This document shows positions 12,483 through 18,363 of a stretch of DNA of 21,003 nt, piece after piece. The notes beneath the pieces were generated by a model that saw nothing but the letters and a program-made list of their open reading frames with translations, made no database searches and had not been told where the DNA came from. Position 1 is the first letter of the stretch; each line of letters begins with the position of its first letter. Source of the stretch: CALMSM01 sp964534095 (GTDB taxonomy: Bacteria > Patescibacteriota > Saccharimonadia > Saccharimonadales > CALMSM01); NCBI GenBank assembly GCA_964534095.1, contig CAZHPF010000007.1, forward strand, positions 1 to 21,003, written 5' to 3'. The position numbers were made by a program, and so were the translations under genes.

Positions 12483-12579
12483 TAGACCTTCTCAACAGGG
12501 ATTTATTCCAATTGATAGCAAATGGCTGCCCATTAGCTGGAATAAAAAGACCCTGGTTGAGCTATGAAAGTCTAGACAG
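12456..12579 (-). ncRNA. Structured RNA candidate: nested four-helix hairpin overlapping a terminator (riboswitch/attenuator-like)
   Basis: Read on the minus strand, four nested helices form one extended hairpin. P1 is 10 bp (12570-12579 with 12478-12487). P2 is 10 bp with one bulged base (12551-12561 with 12491-12500). P3 is 9 bp (12538-12546 with 12502-12510). P4 is 7 bp with one mismatch (12530-12537 with 12518-12525) and a 4-nt loop. A 7-nt bulge lies on one side between P3 and P4. The terminator stem that follows (12482-12475 with 12470-12463, then six U) shares bases 12478-12482 with the 3' strand of P1, so P1 and the terminator cannot form together. A second alternative exists: the P4 strand can pair with the terminator 3' strand. 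An extended -10 lies just upstream of P1. The ligand or partner is unknown. Confidence 0.6.
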
Positions 12580-12583
12580 GGTT

Positions 12584-12592
12584 ATTGTAGCA
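12584..12592 (-). promoter_or_regulatory. Extended -10 promoter of the structured RNA
   Basis: On the minus strand TGC then TACAAT (12592-12584). The predicted start is about 12577, inside the first strand of helix P1, so the RNA would begin with its own basal helix. No -35 is visible, as is common for extended -10 promoters. Confidence 0.5.
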
Positions 12593-12611
12593 CAATGGTA
12601 GAGAGAAATCT

Positions 12612-13034
12612 TTAGGTATTCTTAAGCCTGTATGGGAGTATGGAGTGATTGTAGTCAAACCATACGACATAAAAAGTTGATCCTGCTACTGCACCGAAAA
12701 CTCTGGCTTTCTGTTGGTTGAGGCCAAGTATTGCGAAATGGAATGGGTCAAGATGGTTAAGTGCTTTTATATAATCTGGAAAGCCTTCCGGGAACATACT
12801 ACTTTTCGACCAGTCAGTGGGAGTAAAATGGTAGACCTTTCTCTGTTGCTGCATTTCATATAAAGTTTTTGTACAAATATCTCTTAGTCTACTCAACGTA
12901 TGTTTAATGTCTGCCTTATCCCAATCAGAAAGACAAAATAAGTTTTCATGAGTAGTATCGTAATACTCAAAACTAAAACTTAAATTTAGAGAGGCTAGCT
13001 TTTGATCTGAATTTGTAACTGCCTTTTTTGCCAT
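12612..13034 (-). CDS. Putative toxin partner of the Panacea-type antitoxin (140 aa)
   Basis: Soluble 140-aa protein with no signal or TM segment. The first half has a charged helical stretch (DKADIKHTLSRLRDICTKTL). The second half carries conserved-looking blocks: HFTPTDWSKSS, DPFHFAILGLNQQKARVFGA and FYVVWFDYNHSILP. The last (F-Y-x-V-W-F-D-x-N-H) is familiar from small toxin-like proteins that sit beside diverse antitoxins, but the named family and activity are not certain. It starts 6 nt after the stop of the DUF4065 gene, so the two form an operon with the antitoxin first. That position is the main reason for the toxin call. Conserved Asp/His in WFDYNH could be active-site residues; this is inference. 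Confidence 0.55.
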   Translation of the reverse strand: MAKKAVTNSDQKLASLNLSFSFEYYDTTHENLFCLSDWDKADIKHTLSRLRDICTKTLYEMQQQRKVYHFTPTDWSKSSMFPEGFPDYIKALNHLDPFHFAILGLNQQKARVFGAVAGSTFYVVWFDYNHSILPYRLKNT

Positions 13035-13040
13035 AGTCCA

Positions 13041-13505
13041 CTAACTAGCATAGGCCTGCAGAATATAGTCGTCTGTTATAACTGCATTGGACTTATCTGT
13101 GGCGCTAAGTCCGTTCCTTGCTCGACTCCACGCACCATCGTTATGTGTGATAGCAACTAACTCAAAAGCGCTCCTAGGAGCATACTCGTTAAATACTTCG
13201 TCGAGAAGAGGTACAATGCCATCTAGGTCAGTAAGCAACTTATTGATATTAACTTTATAATAATCCTCGGTTATTGGATTGTACCCATACTTCCTTAATT
13301 GCTGATACAGGCTTGGGACAACTGGGCCATTTGCCCAAGCCTGTATGTCTTCGTTAAATAACTTGTCACCTTTAATAAGAGCATTAGCGTATGCTAAATA
13401 AACAAGTTTCTGTATTTTAAGAGGTGTAATAGGTTCACCTTCTTGGGCTGCCTTTAATAAGAAGTACTTAGCTACCACTTCGGGTTTTAGGTTTAACGTA
13501 TTCAT
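13041..13505 (-). CDS. Panacea-domain (DUF4065, SocA-like) antitoxin candidate (154 aa)
   Basis: The N-terminal half shows the DUF4065/Panacea signature: VAKYFLLKA, then EPITPLKIQKLVYLAYA (about residues 10-38) and DIQAWANGPVVPSLYQQLRKYG (about 52-73). A helical C terminus follows (ELVAITHNDGAWSRARNGL). Panacea proteins neutralise many unrelated toxins and usually sit next to them. At 154 aa it is the typical size. The ATG at 13505 is chosen because AGAGGA lies just upstream. A GTG at 13556 would add 17 residues encoded by the shared inverted repeat. Its leader mirrors that of the ImmA-like operon. Confidence 0.82.
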   Translation of the reverse strand: MNTLNLKPEVVAKYFLLKAAQEGEPITPLKIQKLVYLAYANALIKGDKLFNEDIQAWANGPVVPSLYQQLRKYGYNPITEDYYKVNINKLLTDLDGIVPLLDEVFNEYAPRSAFELVAITHNDGAWSRARNGLSATDKSNAVITDDYILQAYAS

Positions 13506-13518
13506 ATTATTTCCTCTA

Positions 13519-13546
13519 GTTATACCTGATTTACCCACTAAGGCAA
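13519..13546 (-). promoter_or_regulatory. Candidate promoter of the antitoxin-toxin operon
   Basis: On the minus strand TTGCCT (13546-13541), 16-bp spacer, TATAAC (13524-13519). Boxes and spacing are identical to the left operon, and the spacer sequence differs. Confidence 0.5.
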
Positions 13547-13634
13547 GCATAACCACTCTCAGTTTATCACGCTACCGCTTATTGTCTGTGATATAGGTTC
13601 CATGAACTCCCCCTCCAAGGAGGGGAGGGGTGCC
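13539..13634 (-). repeat. Right arm of the 96-bp inverted repeat
   Basis: Reverse complement of 9363-9458 with one mismatch. Outside this arm the sequence changes at once to the promoter of the gene at 13681; outside the left arm it changes to the tRNA-Glu flank. Together the arms bracket 9363-13634. Confidence 0.9.
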
Positions 13635-13645
13635 GGTACAAATGA

Positions 13646-13674
13646 TTGACTTATATTCGTAAAAGTGATAAAAT
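13646..13674 (+). promoter_or_regulatory. Promoter giving a leaderless transcript
   Basis: TTGACT at 13646-13651, 17-bp spacer, TAAAAT at 13669-13674 preceded by TGA (extended -10). Seven bases past the -10 is the A of the ATG at 13681. It begins 11 bp outside the right repeat arm. Confidence 0.75.
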
Positions 13675-13680
13675 GTGCGA

Positions 13681-14379
13681 ATGCAAAAAAGGTATGAGCT
13701 CGAGGTTCGTGACCTCGCACACAGAGTGGGTGGATTTCTTTTCCCACAGCTGCAGGGTGGGGAAGCCGATCCATTGGCGGCAGGGGCGGCAACCGTCGCG
13801 ACAGGTTATGCCGTACATTTGGATGGTGCCACTACCGAACAAGATGAACCTGTATGGCTTCAGGCCGGGCGAGAGCTGGGACCAGGACTAGAAGAACTCG
13901 AAACCTTAACGGAAGCAGGGTTAAACGAGCATATTATCGATAAGCATCTAGCGCTCCCTGTATCTTTAGCCCTTGTTGGAATTCAGTTTGATGCCGAACT
14001 TGCCCAGTACCTTGGCCACTTCCTAGACGCTACGGCGCTTGCGACCCACGAACTGCTAGCTGCTATCGGGGCGGGTAAGTTTGGCGAGACCCGGACATTT
14101 AACCTCATGAGGCTGGAACCAATTAATTACCTTAGCTTTCTCAATGGAAAAAACATATTGGGTATTAACCCCCAAGAAATACTTGCCACGCTTGAGAGAG
14201 AATTCAACTATACCCAACGGCTTCGTGCAGAGCTAGGAACGCTAGTCAGACTAGGGGTAGTTTCAGACGAAGTGGCTTTGATCATACAACCTGATATAGA
14301 CCAGACCGACCTACTACCGATAGCCACCGATTCGTTTTACGGTCAATTTGATATCAGGCCTAGAGCCAAACAGCTATAG
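13681..14379 (+). CDS. Hypothetical soluble protein (232 aa), leaderless
   Basis: Function not recognised. It starts MQKRYELEVRDLAHRVGGF and has no signal peptide or TM segment. It is rich in Leu/Ala/Glu helices, with a Gly/Ala stretch at about residues 28-50 (GEADPLAAGAATVATGYAVH). The middle, ALATHELLAAIGAGKFGE, and the C terminus, ILATLEREFNYTQRLRAELG, look helical. The ATG at 13681 is chosen over the in-frame GTG at 13675 because the -10 box ends at 13674; transcription would start at or near this ATG, leaving no room for a Shine-Dalgarno. It stands alone, in base composition like the chromosome rather than the adjacent A/T-rich island. Confidence 0.72.
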   Translation: MQKRYELEVRDLAHRVGGFLFPQLQGGEADPLAAGAATVATGYAVHLDGATTEQDEPVWLQAGRELGPGLEELETLTEAGLNEHIIDKHLALPVSLALVGIQFDAELAQYLGHFLDATALATHELLAAIGAGKFGETRTFNLMRLEPINYLSFLNGKNILGINPQEILATLEREFNYTQRLRAELGTLVRLGVVSDEVALIIQPDIDQTDLLPIATDSFYGQFDIRPRAKQL

Positions 14380-14452
14380 GTAAGCTTTCTACCAGTAACC
14401 ACTGCCTACAAGAGCATCCCGGGCTGAGGGAGCCCAAAAAACGGACTAATTT

Positions 14453-14461
14453 TGCTATCAT
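14453..14461 (+). promoter_or_regulatory. Extended -10 of the SET-domain gene (leaderless)
   Basis: TGC then TATCAT (14453-14461). The ATG at 14468 lies 7 nt after the last base of the -10, the same geometry as the preceding gene. No -35 is evident. Confidence 0.5.
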
Positions 14462-14467
14462 GAATAC

Positions 14468-14959
14468 ATGGATGTATTTATAGGTAAGGGTAGGTTGGCG
14501 GGCAAAGGTGTGTATGCGGCTCGTAATTTTGACAAGGGCGAAATCGTAAAATATTGGAATCTCAAAGAACTTTCCCAAGAAGAGTTTGATGCTTTGCCAA
14601 AAACCGAACACATGTTTGTGCATTCGTTTTGGGGCAAGATGTATTTATTCCCGGAACCATCACGCTATACTAATCACTCTTCCAACCCAAACACCGTGCC
14701 GGACTTCGATAAAATGTGTGATTTCGCGGCTCGTCCAATCAAAAAAAGCGAGATGATAACTAACAACGCCACGCTTGAAGTACAAACCGAACTCGAAACG
14801 TTTATCCCAACTCACGAAAAAACTAAAGTCAGTAACTTTAAATGGCTTAAGGGCGGCTACCGAAACGCAGTAGTATGCTATTTGCTGCCCGACGGTAGAA
14901 AAAAGACACTAATGCTTAAGCGAGTTGCCGGAAATTGGAGGATTACTGACGAGCAATAG
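14468..14959 (+). CDS. SET-domain protein (possible protein lysine methyltransferase), 163 aa
   Basis: Residues about 5-105 match a minimal SET fold. It opens with GKGRLAGKGVYAARNFDKGE (G-x-G-x-x-A), which contributes to S-adenosylmethionine binding. RYTNHSSNPN (residues 66-75) corresponds to the R-F-x-N-H-S-x-x-P-N catalytic/SAM motif. The knot-forming segment FAARPIKKSEMIT follows. The usual Cys after N-H-S is Ser here, as in many bacterial copies, and no post-SET cysteines are present. Residues about 122-163 form a small extra domain (FKWLKGGYRNAVVCYLLPDG) of unknown role. Expected activity is methylation of a lysine on some cellular protein; the target is unknown. A terminator follows. 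Confidence 0.8.
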   Translation: MDVFIGKGRLAGKGVYAARNFDKGEIVKYWNLKELSQEEFDALPKTEHMFVHSFWGKMYLFPEPSRYTNHSSNPNTVPDFDKMCDFAARPIKKSEMITNNATLEVQTELETFIPTHEKTKVSNFKWLKGGYRNAVVCYLLPDGRKKTLMLKRVAGNWRITDEQ

Positions 14960-14980
14960 CCGCCTCTAGGGTTCAAAGGC

Positions 14981-15019
14981 AAAAAGCTTTCTCGGAGTAA
15001 GCTCTTGCGAGTGCTTTTT
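14981..15019 (+). terminator. Terminator of the SET-domain gene
   Basis: AAAAAGC (14981-14987) pairs with GCTTTTT (15013-15019), with inner CTCG/CGAG (14991-14994, 15008-15011). The 3' arm supplies the T-run. Confidence 0.6.
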
Positions 15020-15037
15020 GTATCCCGTACCAGCATA

Positions 15038-15046
15038 TGCTAAAAT
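15038..15046 (+). promoter_or_regulatory. Extended -10 promoter of the beta-helix protein
   Basis: TGC then TAAAAT (15038-15046). A poor -35 (TTGTAT, 15018-15023) lies 17 bp upstream, overlapping the end of the preceding terminator. Confidence 0.5.
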
Positions 15047-15050
15047 CCTT

Positions 15051-15101
15051 ATGCATACCCTATCTGAAAAGACTCCTTACGCAAACACTTATAGCATATG
15101 A
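15051..15101 (+). CDS. Possible 16-codon leader ORF coupled to the beta-helix gene
   Basis: ATG at 15051 lies 5 nt after the -10. It encodes MHTLSEKTPYANTYSI and stops at TGA 15099-15101, overlapping the ATG of the next gene as ATGA. The main gene lacks a Shine-Dalgarno, so reinitiation after this leader would explain its translation. It is very short and could be chance. Confidence 0.25.
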   Translation: MHTLSEKTPYANTYSI

Positions 15102-16870
15102 GACGTACTATTAAACTCTTTGTCATATCTTTGATAACAGGGCTGTGCTGTTTCTTCCTTTTCTCTAGCGCATCTTCTGCCGCTACGTTTACGGTAACTT
15201 CTACAGGTAATGATCCCGATAGCGTTATTGATGGAGTTTGTGACGACGGGGTAGGAGAATGTACCCTGCGTGCGGCTATTGAAGAAGTCAACAGCTCTGC
15301 TGATCCCGCTAATACTATTCAGTTCAACATTGCACCTTTAGACCAGAGTGTGAAAACAATAAATATAGGCAGCGAGCTGCCATCAATATTACGCCCCTTG
15401 GAAATAGACGGCATCACCCAGGATGACAGCCAATGTGGTGAGCTAGTGCCATCACTACCGGCAACCGATAACGAGCCTCATACTCTGAGGATTCAAATTT
15501 CAGGAGATAGCAACAGCACCGCTTTTATTAAGAATGCACCTACGGATCTGACTGTTCGGGGACTTGTTATAAACAATATGAGTCAGGCTTTTTATGGTGA
15601 AGCCACAAACACTATCATAGAGTGCAATTATTTTGGCACAAATCCGGCCGGCACATCGAGTACTAATGATCTAGGCTATGTTATAGACTCATATGTTGTA
15701 ACTGACCCTAATGATCTTGAGATAACAAATAATTTAATAGCAGCTACAGAAGCTGGTGTTGACGTTGAGGGTGCAGCTTACGTGCACCACAATTTATTTG
15801 GGACTGCTGCCGATGGAAAAACATCTATTATGATACCTGATTTAGACAATGAAAATGGCGCAGTGAGGGTCGGAGATGAAGGTATTGTCAGTAATAACGT
15901 TATCGGTAGATACACTTATGGCGCTTATGTTGGCGGAAATAATCTACAAGTAACCGATAATCATATAGGAACCGGTATAACTGGGACTGAACAGCTTGGT
16001 AATGGCCAGGCCGGGGTATTCATTGATGAAAATAGCCAGGATGTACTAGTTGAGAATAATCTGGTCGCAAATAGTGGCGACATGGATTTCAGCAGTCTCC
16101 CGTCGGAGTATAACGATTACATTGATGTCTTGACGTCAGGTATCGTCGATTTTAGCGATGCCAGCGTTCCAAATGAATCTAGTACTATTTCAAATAATGT
16201 CATTCACAGTAATCGCGGCAGCGGAGTGTCCGTTGTCAATGGGGGCACTCTTACATCTACCATATCTGAAAATTCTATTTACGGTAATGGCCTGATAGGA
16301 ATTGATCTTGTAACGTTTGATCCAAATGAATTTATCTTTAACGATTTAGGCCCGAATGGCAATGATATTGGCGATTCAGATTCTGGTTCTAATGGCTATC
16401 TCAATTTTTCTGTACTTAATTCTGTTAAACAGAGCTCTGATGGTAGCGAGGCCGTCATAAATTATAACCTTGATGCGGCCGATAGTCCGACAGATGAGTA
16501 TCGTTTAGAGTTTTTTGCTAATGAAACAGCTGATGAGTCAGGTTACGGCGAGGGTCAGGTCTTCCTCGGTGCTATAACCACAAGTAATGGTAGCAATCAG
16601 CAAGCCAACATCACGCTGCCTGATGACATCGATCTGTCCAGCATGTTCATTACCACTACTACCACTACTATAAATGAGGGTATAGATTCAGGTTTTGGCT
16701 CTACCAGTGAGTTTTCGCTGGCCTTAGACTATAGTGCTCAGACTGATGCCGCACAAGATGGCCAATTGGCGGAAAGTGGAGTAGGAATACTAGGGGTTGT
16801 CCTGATAGCGATTGCTATGTTCACGGTTGGGCTGAGAGTTGCAAGTCAGAAAATAAAATATGTCGGCTGA
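15098..16870 (+). CDS. Secreted CSLREA-type right-handed beta-helix surface protein with C-terminal anchor (590 aa)
   Basis: A signal peptide (basic MRRTIK, hydrophobic core, likely cut after SASSA near residue 28) precedes the CSLREA-type motif ECTLRAAIEEVN at about residues 51-62, which marks many surface beta-helix proteins. About 350 residues of short beta-strand/turn repeats follow (recurring N-N-x-I/V, as in ISNNVIHSN and ENNLVANSG), typical of a parallel beta-helix. A beta-sandwich-like region leads to a TM helix at about 562-581 and a basic tail. Just before the TM is LAESG (557-561), close to the LAXTG signals used by class E sortases. Likely displayed on the surface for adhesion or glycan contact. 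The host or ligand is unknown. Confidence 0.82.
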   Translation: MRRTIKLFVISLITGLCCFFLFSSASSAATFTVTSTGNDPDSVIDGVCDDGVGECTLRAAIEEVNSSADPANTIQFNIAPLDQSVKTINIGSELPSILRPLEIDGITQDDSQCGELVPSLPATDNEPHTLRIQISGDSNSTAFIKNAPTDLTVRGLVINNMSQAFYGEATNTIIECNYFGTNPAGTSSTNDLGYVIDSYVVTDPNDLEITNNLIAATEAGVDVEGAAYVHHNLFGTAADGKTSIMIPDLDNENGAVRVGDEGIVSNNVIGRYTYGAYVGGNNLQVTDNHIGTGITGTEQLGNGQAGVFIDENSQDVLVENNLVANSGDMDFSSLPSEYNDYIDVLTSGIVDFSDASVPNESSTISNNVIHSNRGSGVSVVNGGTLTSTISENSIYGNGLIGIDLVTFDPNEFIFNDLGPNGNDIGDSDSGSNGYLNFSVLNSVKQSSDGSEAVINYNLDAADSPTDEYRLEFFANETADESGYGEGQVFLGAITTSNGSNQQANITLPDDIDLSSMFITTTTTTINEGIDSGFGSTSEFSLALDYSAQTDAAQDGQLAESGVGILGVVLIAIAMFTVGLRVASQKIKYVG

Positions 16871-16887
16871 ATCTACAATATTCTGGG

Positions 16888-16917
16888 TTGTCAGAGATAA
16901 CCATAACCAGTTACACT
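16888..16917 (+). promoter_or_regulatory. Candidate promoter of the pyk-pgk operon
   Basis: TTGTCA at 16888-16893 (5/6), 18-bp spacer, TACACT at 16912-16917 (4/6). The start would be about 16924, within 2 nt of the ATG, implying a nearly leaderless message. Confidence 0.45.
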
Positions 16918-16925
16918 AGTACTAT

Positions 16926-18362
16926 ATGGAAAGTACGCAAAAGGCACCGAATGTGCCGGTGGGCAAATTTAAGCGCACTAAGATTATCGCAACGCTTGGG
17001 CCGAGCACCAACAGCTACGAGGCTGTGCTGGAGTTGGTCAAGGCTGGCGTCAACGGTATGCGGCTTAACTTTTCGCACGGAACCCATGAAGAGCGCGTGC
17101 AACAGATTACGTGGATTCGTAAGGCTTCTCGGGAGTATGGCAAGCCGGTGGCAATCATTCAGGATCTGCAGGGGCCAAAGATCCGGCTGGGCGACTTTGA
17201 AGGAATTATCCAGGTACGGAGAGGCCAAAGTTTAACGTTCAAGTACGATGCCGATTATGAGCGTTCGGGGTATATACCGACCCAGTATGACCTCAGCAAA
17301 AAAGTAAAACGCGGCGAGATGTTGTACCTATACGACGGCAAAGTCAAGACGATCATCACAAGTGTGGCCGAGGGTTTAGTACATGCCAAAGCTGAAAATG
17401 ACGGCATATTAATCAAGCGCAAAGGCATAAATTTGCCCGATACAGACTTCGAAGGCGATACCATTACCACCAAAGACAAAGAAGACCTGGCGTTCGGTTC
17501 TACACAGGATATTGATTATGTTGCCCAGAGCTTCGTCCAAACAGCGACCGACATACGCAATATGCGCCGGCTCATGAGGGGGCTCGGTATGCAGGCAAAA
17601 ATCATCACAAAGTTTGAAACTAAAGCGGCTGTAGAAAATATGAATGAAATTGTGGAGGAAACCGACCTTATCATGATCGCCCGCGGTGATCTGGCGGTTG
17701 AGGCTCCGGCTGAGAGCGTGCCGATAGTCCAGCGTAAGCTCATTGGATTGGGAATGCGTTATGGTAAACCAACTATTGTAGCAACACAAATGCTGTTTAG
17801 TATGACCGAAACCCCAGAGCCAACGCGTGCCGAAGTGTCGGACGTCGCCACGGCGGTTATTGTAGGAGCCGACTGCGTAATGCTCAGTGACGAAACAGCT
17901 AACGGAAAGTATCCCGTGGAGGCTGTAGAAGTCATGAAACGCATCATTCTGTATACCCAGGACAATATGCCGCTCAAAGCGGTTTTCCCGGATGCTCCCG
18001 AAAAACCCACTAAACAACGTGCCATATGCGAAGCAATCATTAAGCTGGCTATGACGACGGATGCAAAAGCAATCGTTGCGGAGACGGCTTCTGGGGCAAC
18101 TGCATTACAGGTAGCGGCATTGCGTCCTGACCGGCCAGTTATCGCGGTTACCAGCGACCGCCGAGTGGCTCAACAGCTTGTTTTAGTGTATGGCGTGAAA
18201 GCCTACACGCGTCCTGACGATAAGCTCCAAGCGACGAAACTCACAAACTGGTTGCGTCACAAAAAAGTGCTGCAAGCGGGCGACATCGTGGTAACGGCGA
18301 GTGGTCATCATCCTGGTGTCGTAGGATCGACGGACACAATAAAAGTCAGGGCTTTGGAATAA
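16926..18362 (+). CDS. pyk: Pyruvate kinase
   Basis: Cytoplasmic glycolytic enzyme converting phosphoenolpyruvate plus ADP to pyruvate plus ATP. The N-terminal beta-barrel starts with RTKIIATLGPS (residues 17-27) and contains GMRLNFSHG (phosphate/K+ site) and IQDLQGPKIRLG. The B domain follows. The catalytic region includes IMIARGDLAVE (divalent metal, E-x-x-x-x-x-x-x-D) and MTETPEPTRAEVSDVATAV from residue 293. The C-terminal domain (IVAETASGATALQVAALRPD) ends near the usual length at 478 aa; no PEP-utiliser extension is present. It begins with ATG at 16926 without a Shine-Dalgarno. One base separates its stop from pgk, so the two form an operon. Confidence 0.97.
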   Translation: MESTQKAPNVPVGKFKRTKIIATLGPSTNSYEAVLELVKAGVNGMRLNFSHGTHEERVQQITWIRKASREYGKPVAIIQDLQGPKIRLGDFEGIIQVRRGQSLTFKYDADYERSGYIPTQYDLSKKVKRGEMLYLYDGKVKTIITSVAEGLVHAKAENDGILIKRKGINLPDTDFEGDTITTKDKEDLAFGSTQDIDYVAQSFVQTATDIRNMRRLMRGLGMQAKIITKFETKAAVENMNEIVEETDLIMIARGDLAVEAPAESVPIVQRKLIGLGMRYGKPTIVATQMLFSMTETPEPTRAEVSDVATAVIVGADCVMLSDETANGKYPVEAVEVMKRIILYTQDNMPLKAVFPDAPEKPTKQRAICEAIIKLAMTTDAKAIVAETASGATALQVAALRPDRPVIAVTSDRRVAQQLVLVYGVKAYTRPDDKLQATKLTNWLRHKKVLQAGDIVVTASGHHPGVVGSTDTIKVRALE

Positions 18363-18363
18363 C

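Noticed and set aside
14420..14440. GGGCT-GAGGG-AGCCC hairpin as terminator of the gene at 13681
   Set aside because: Only 5 bp, and followed by A rather than T on the plus strand; on the minus strand the T-run precedes the hairpin.
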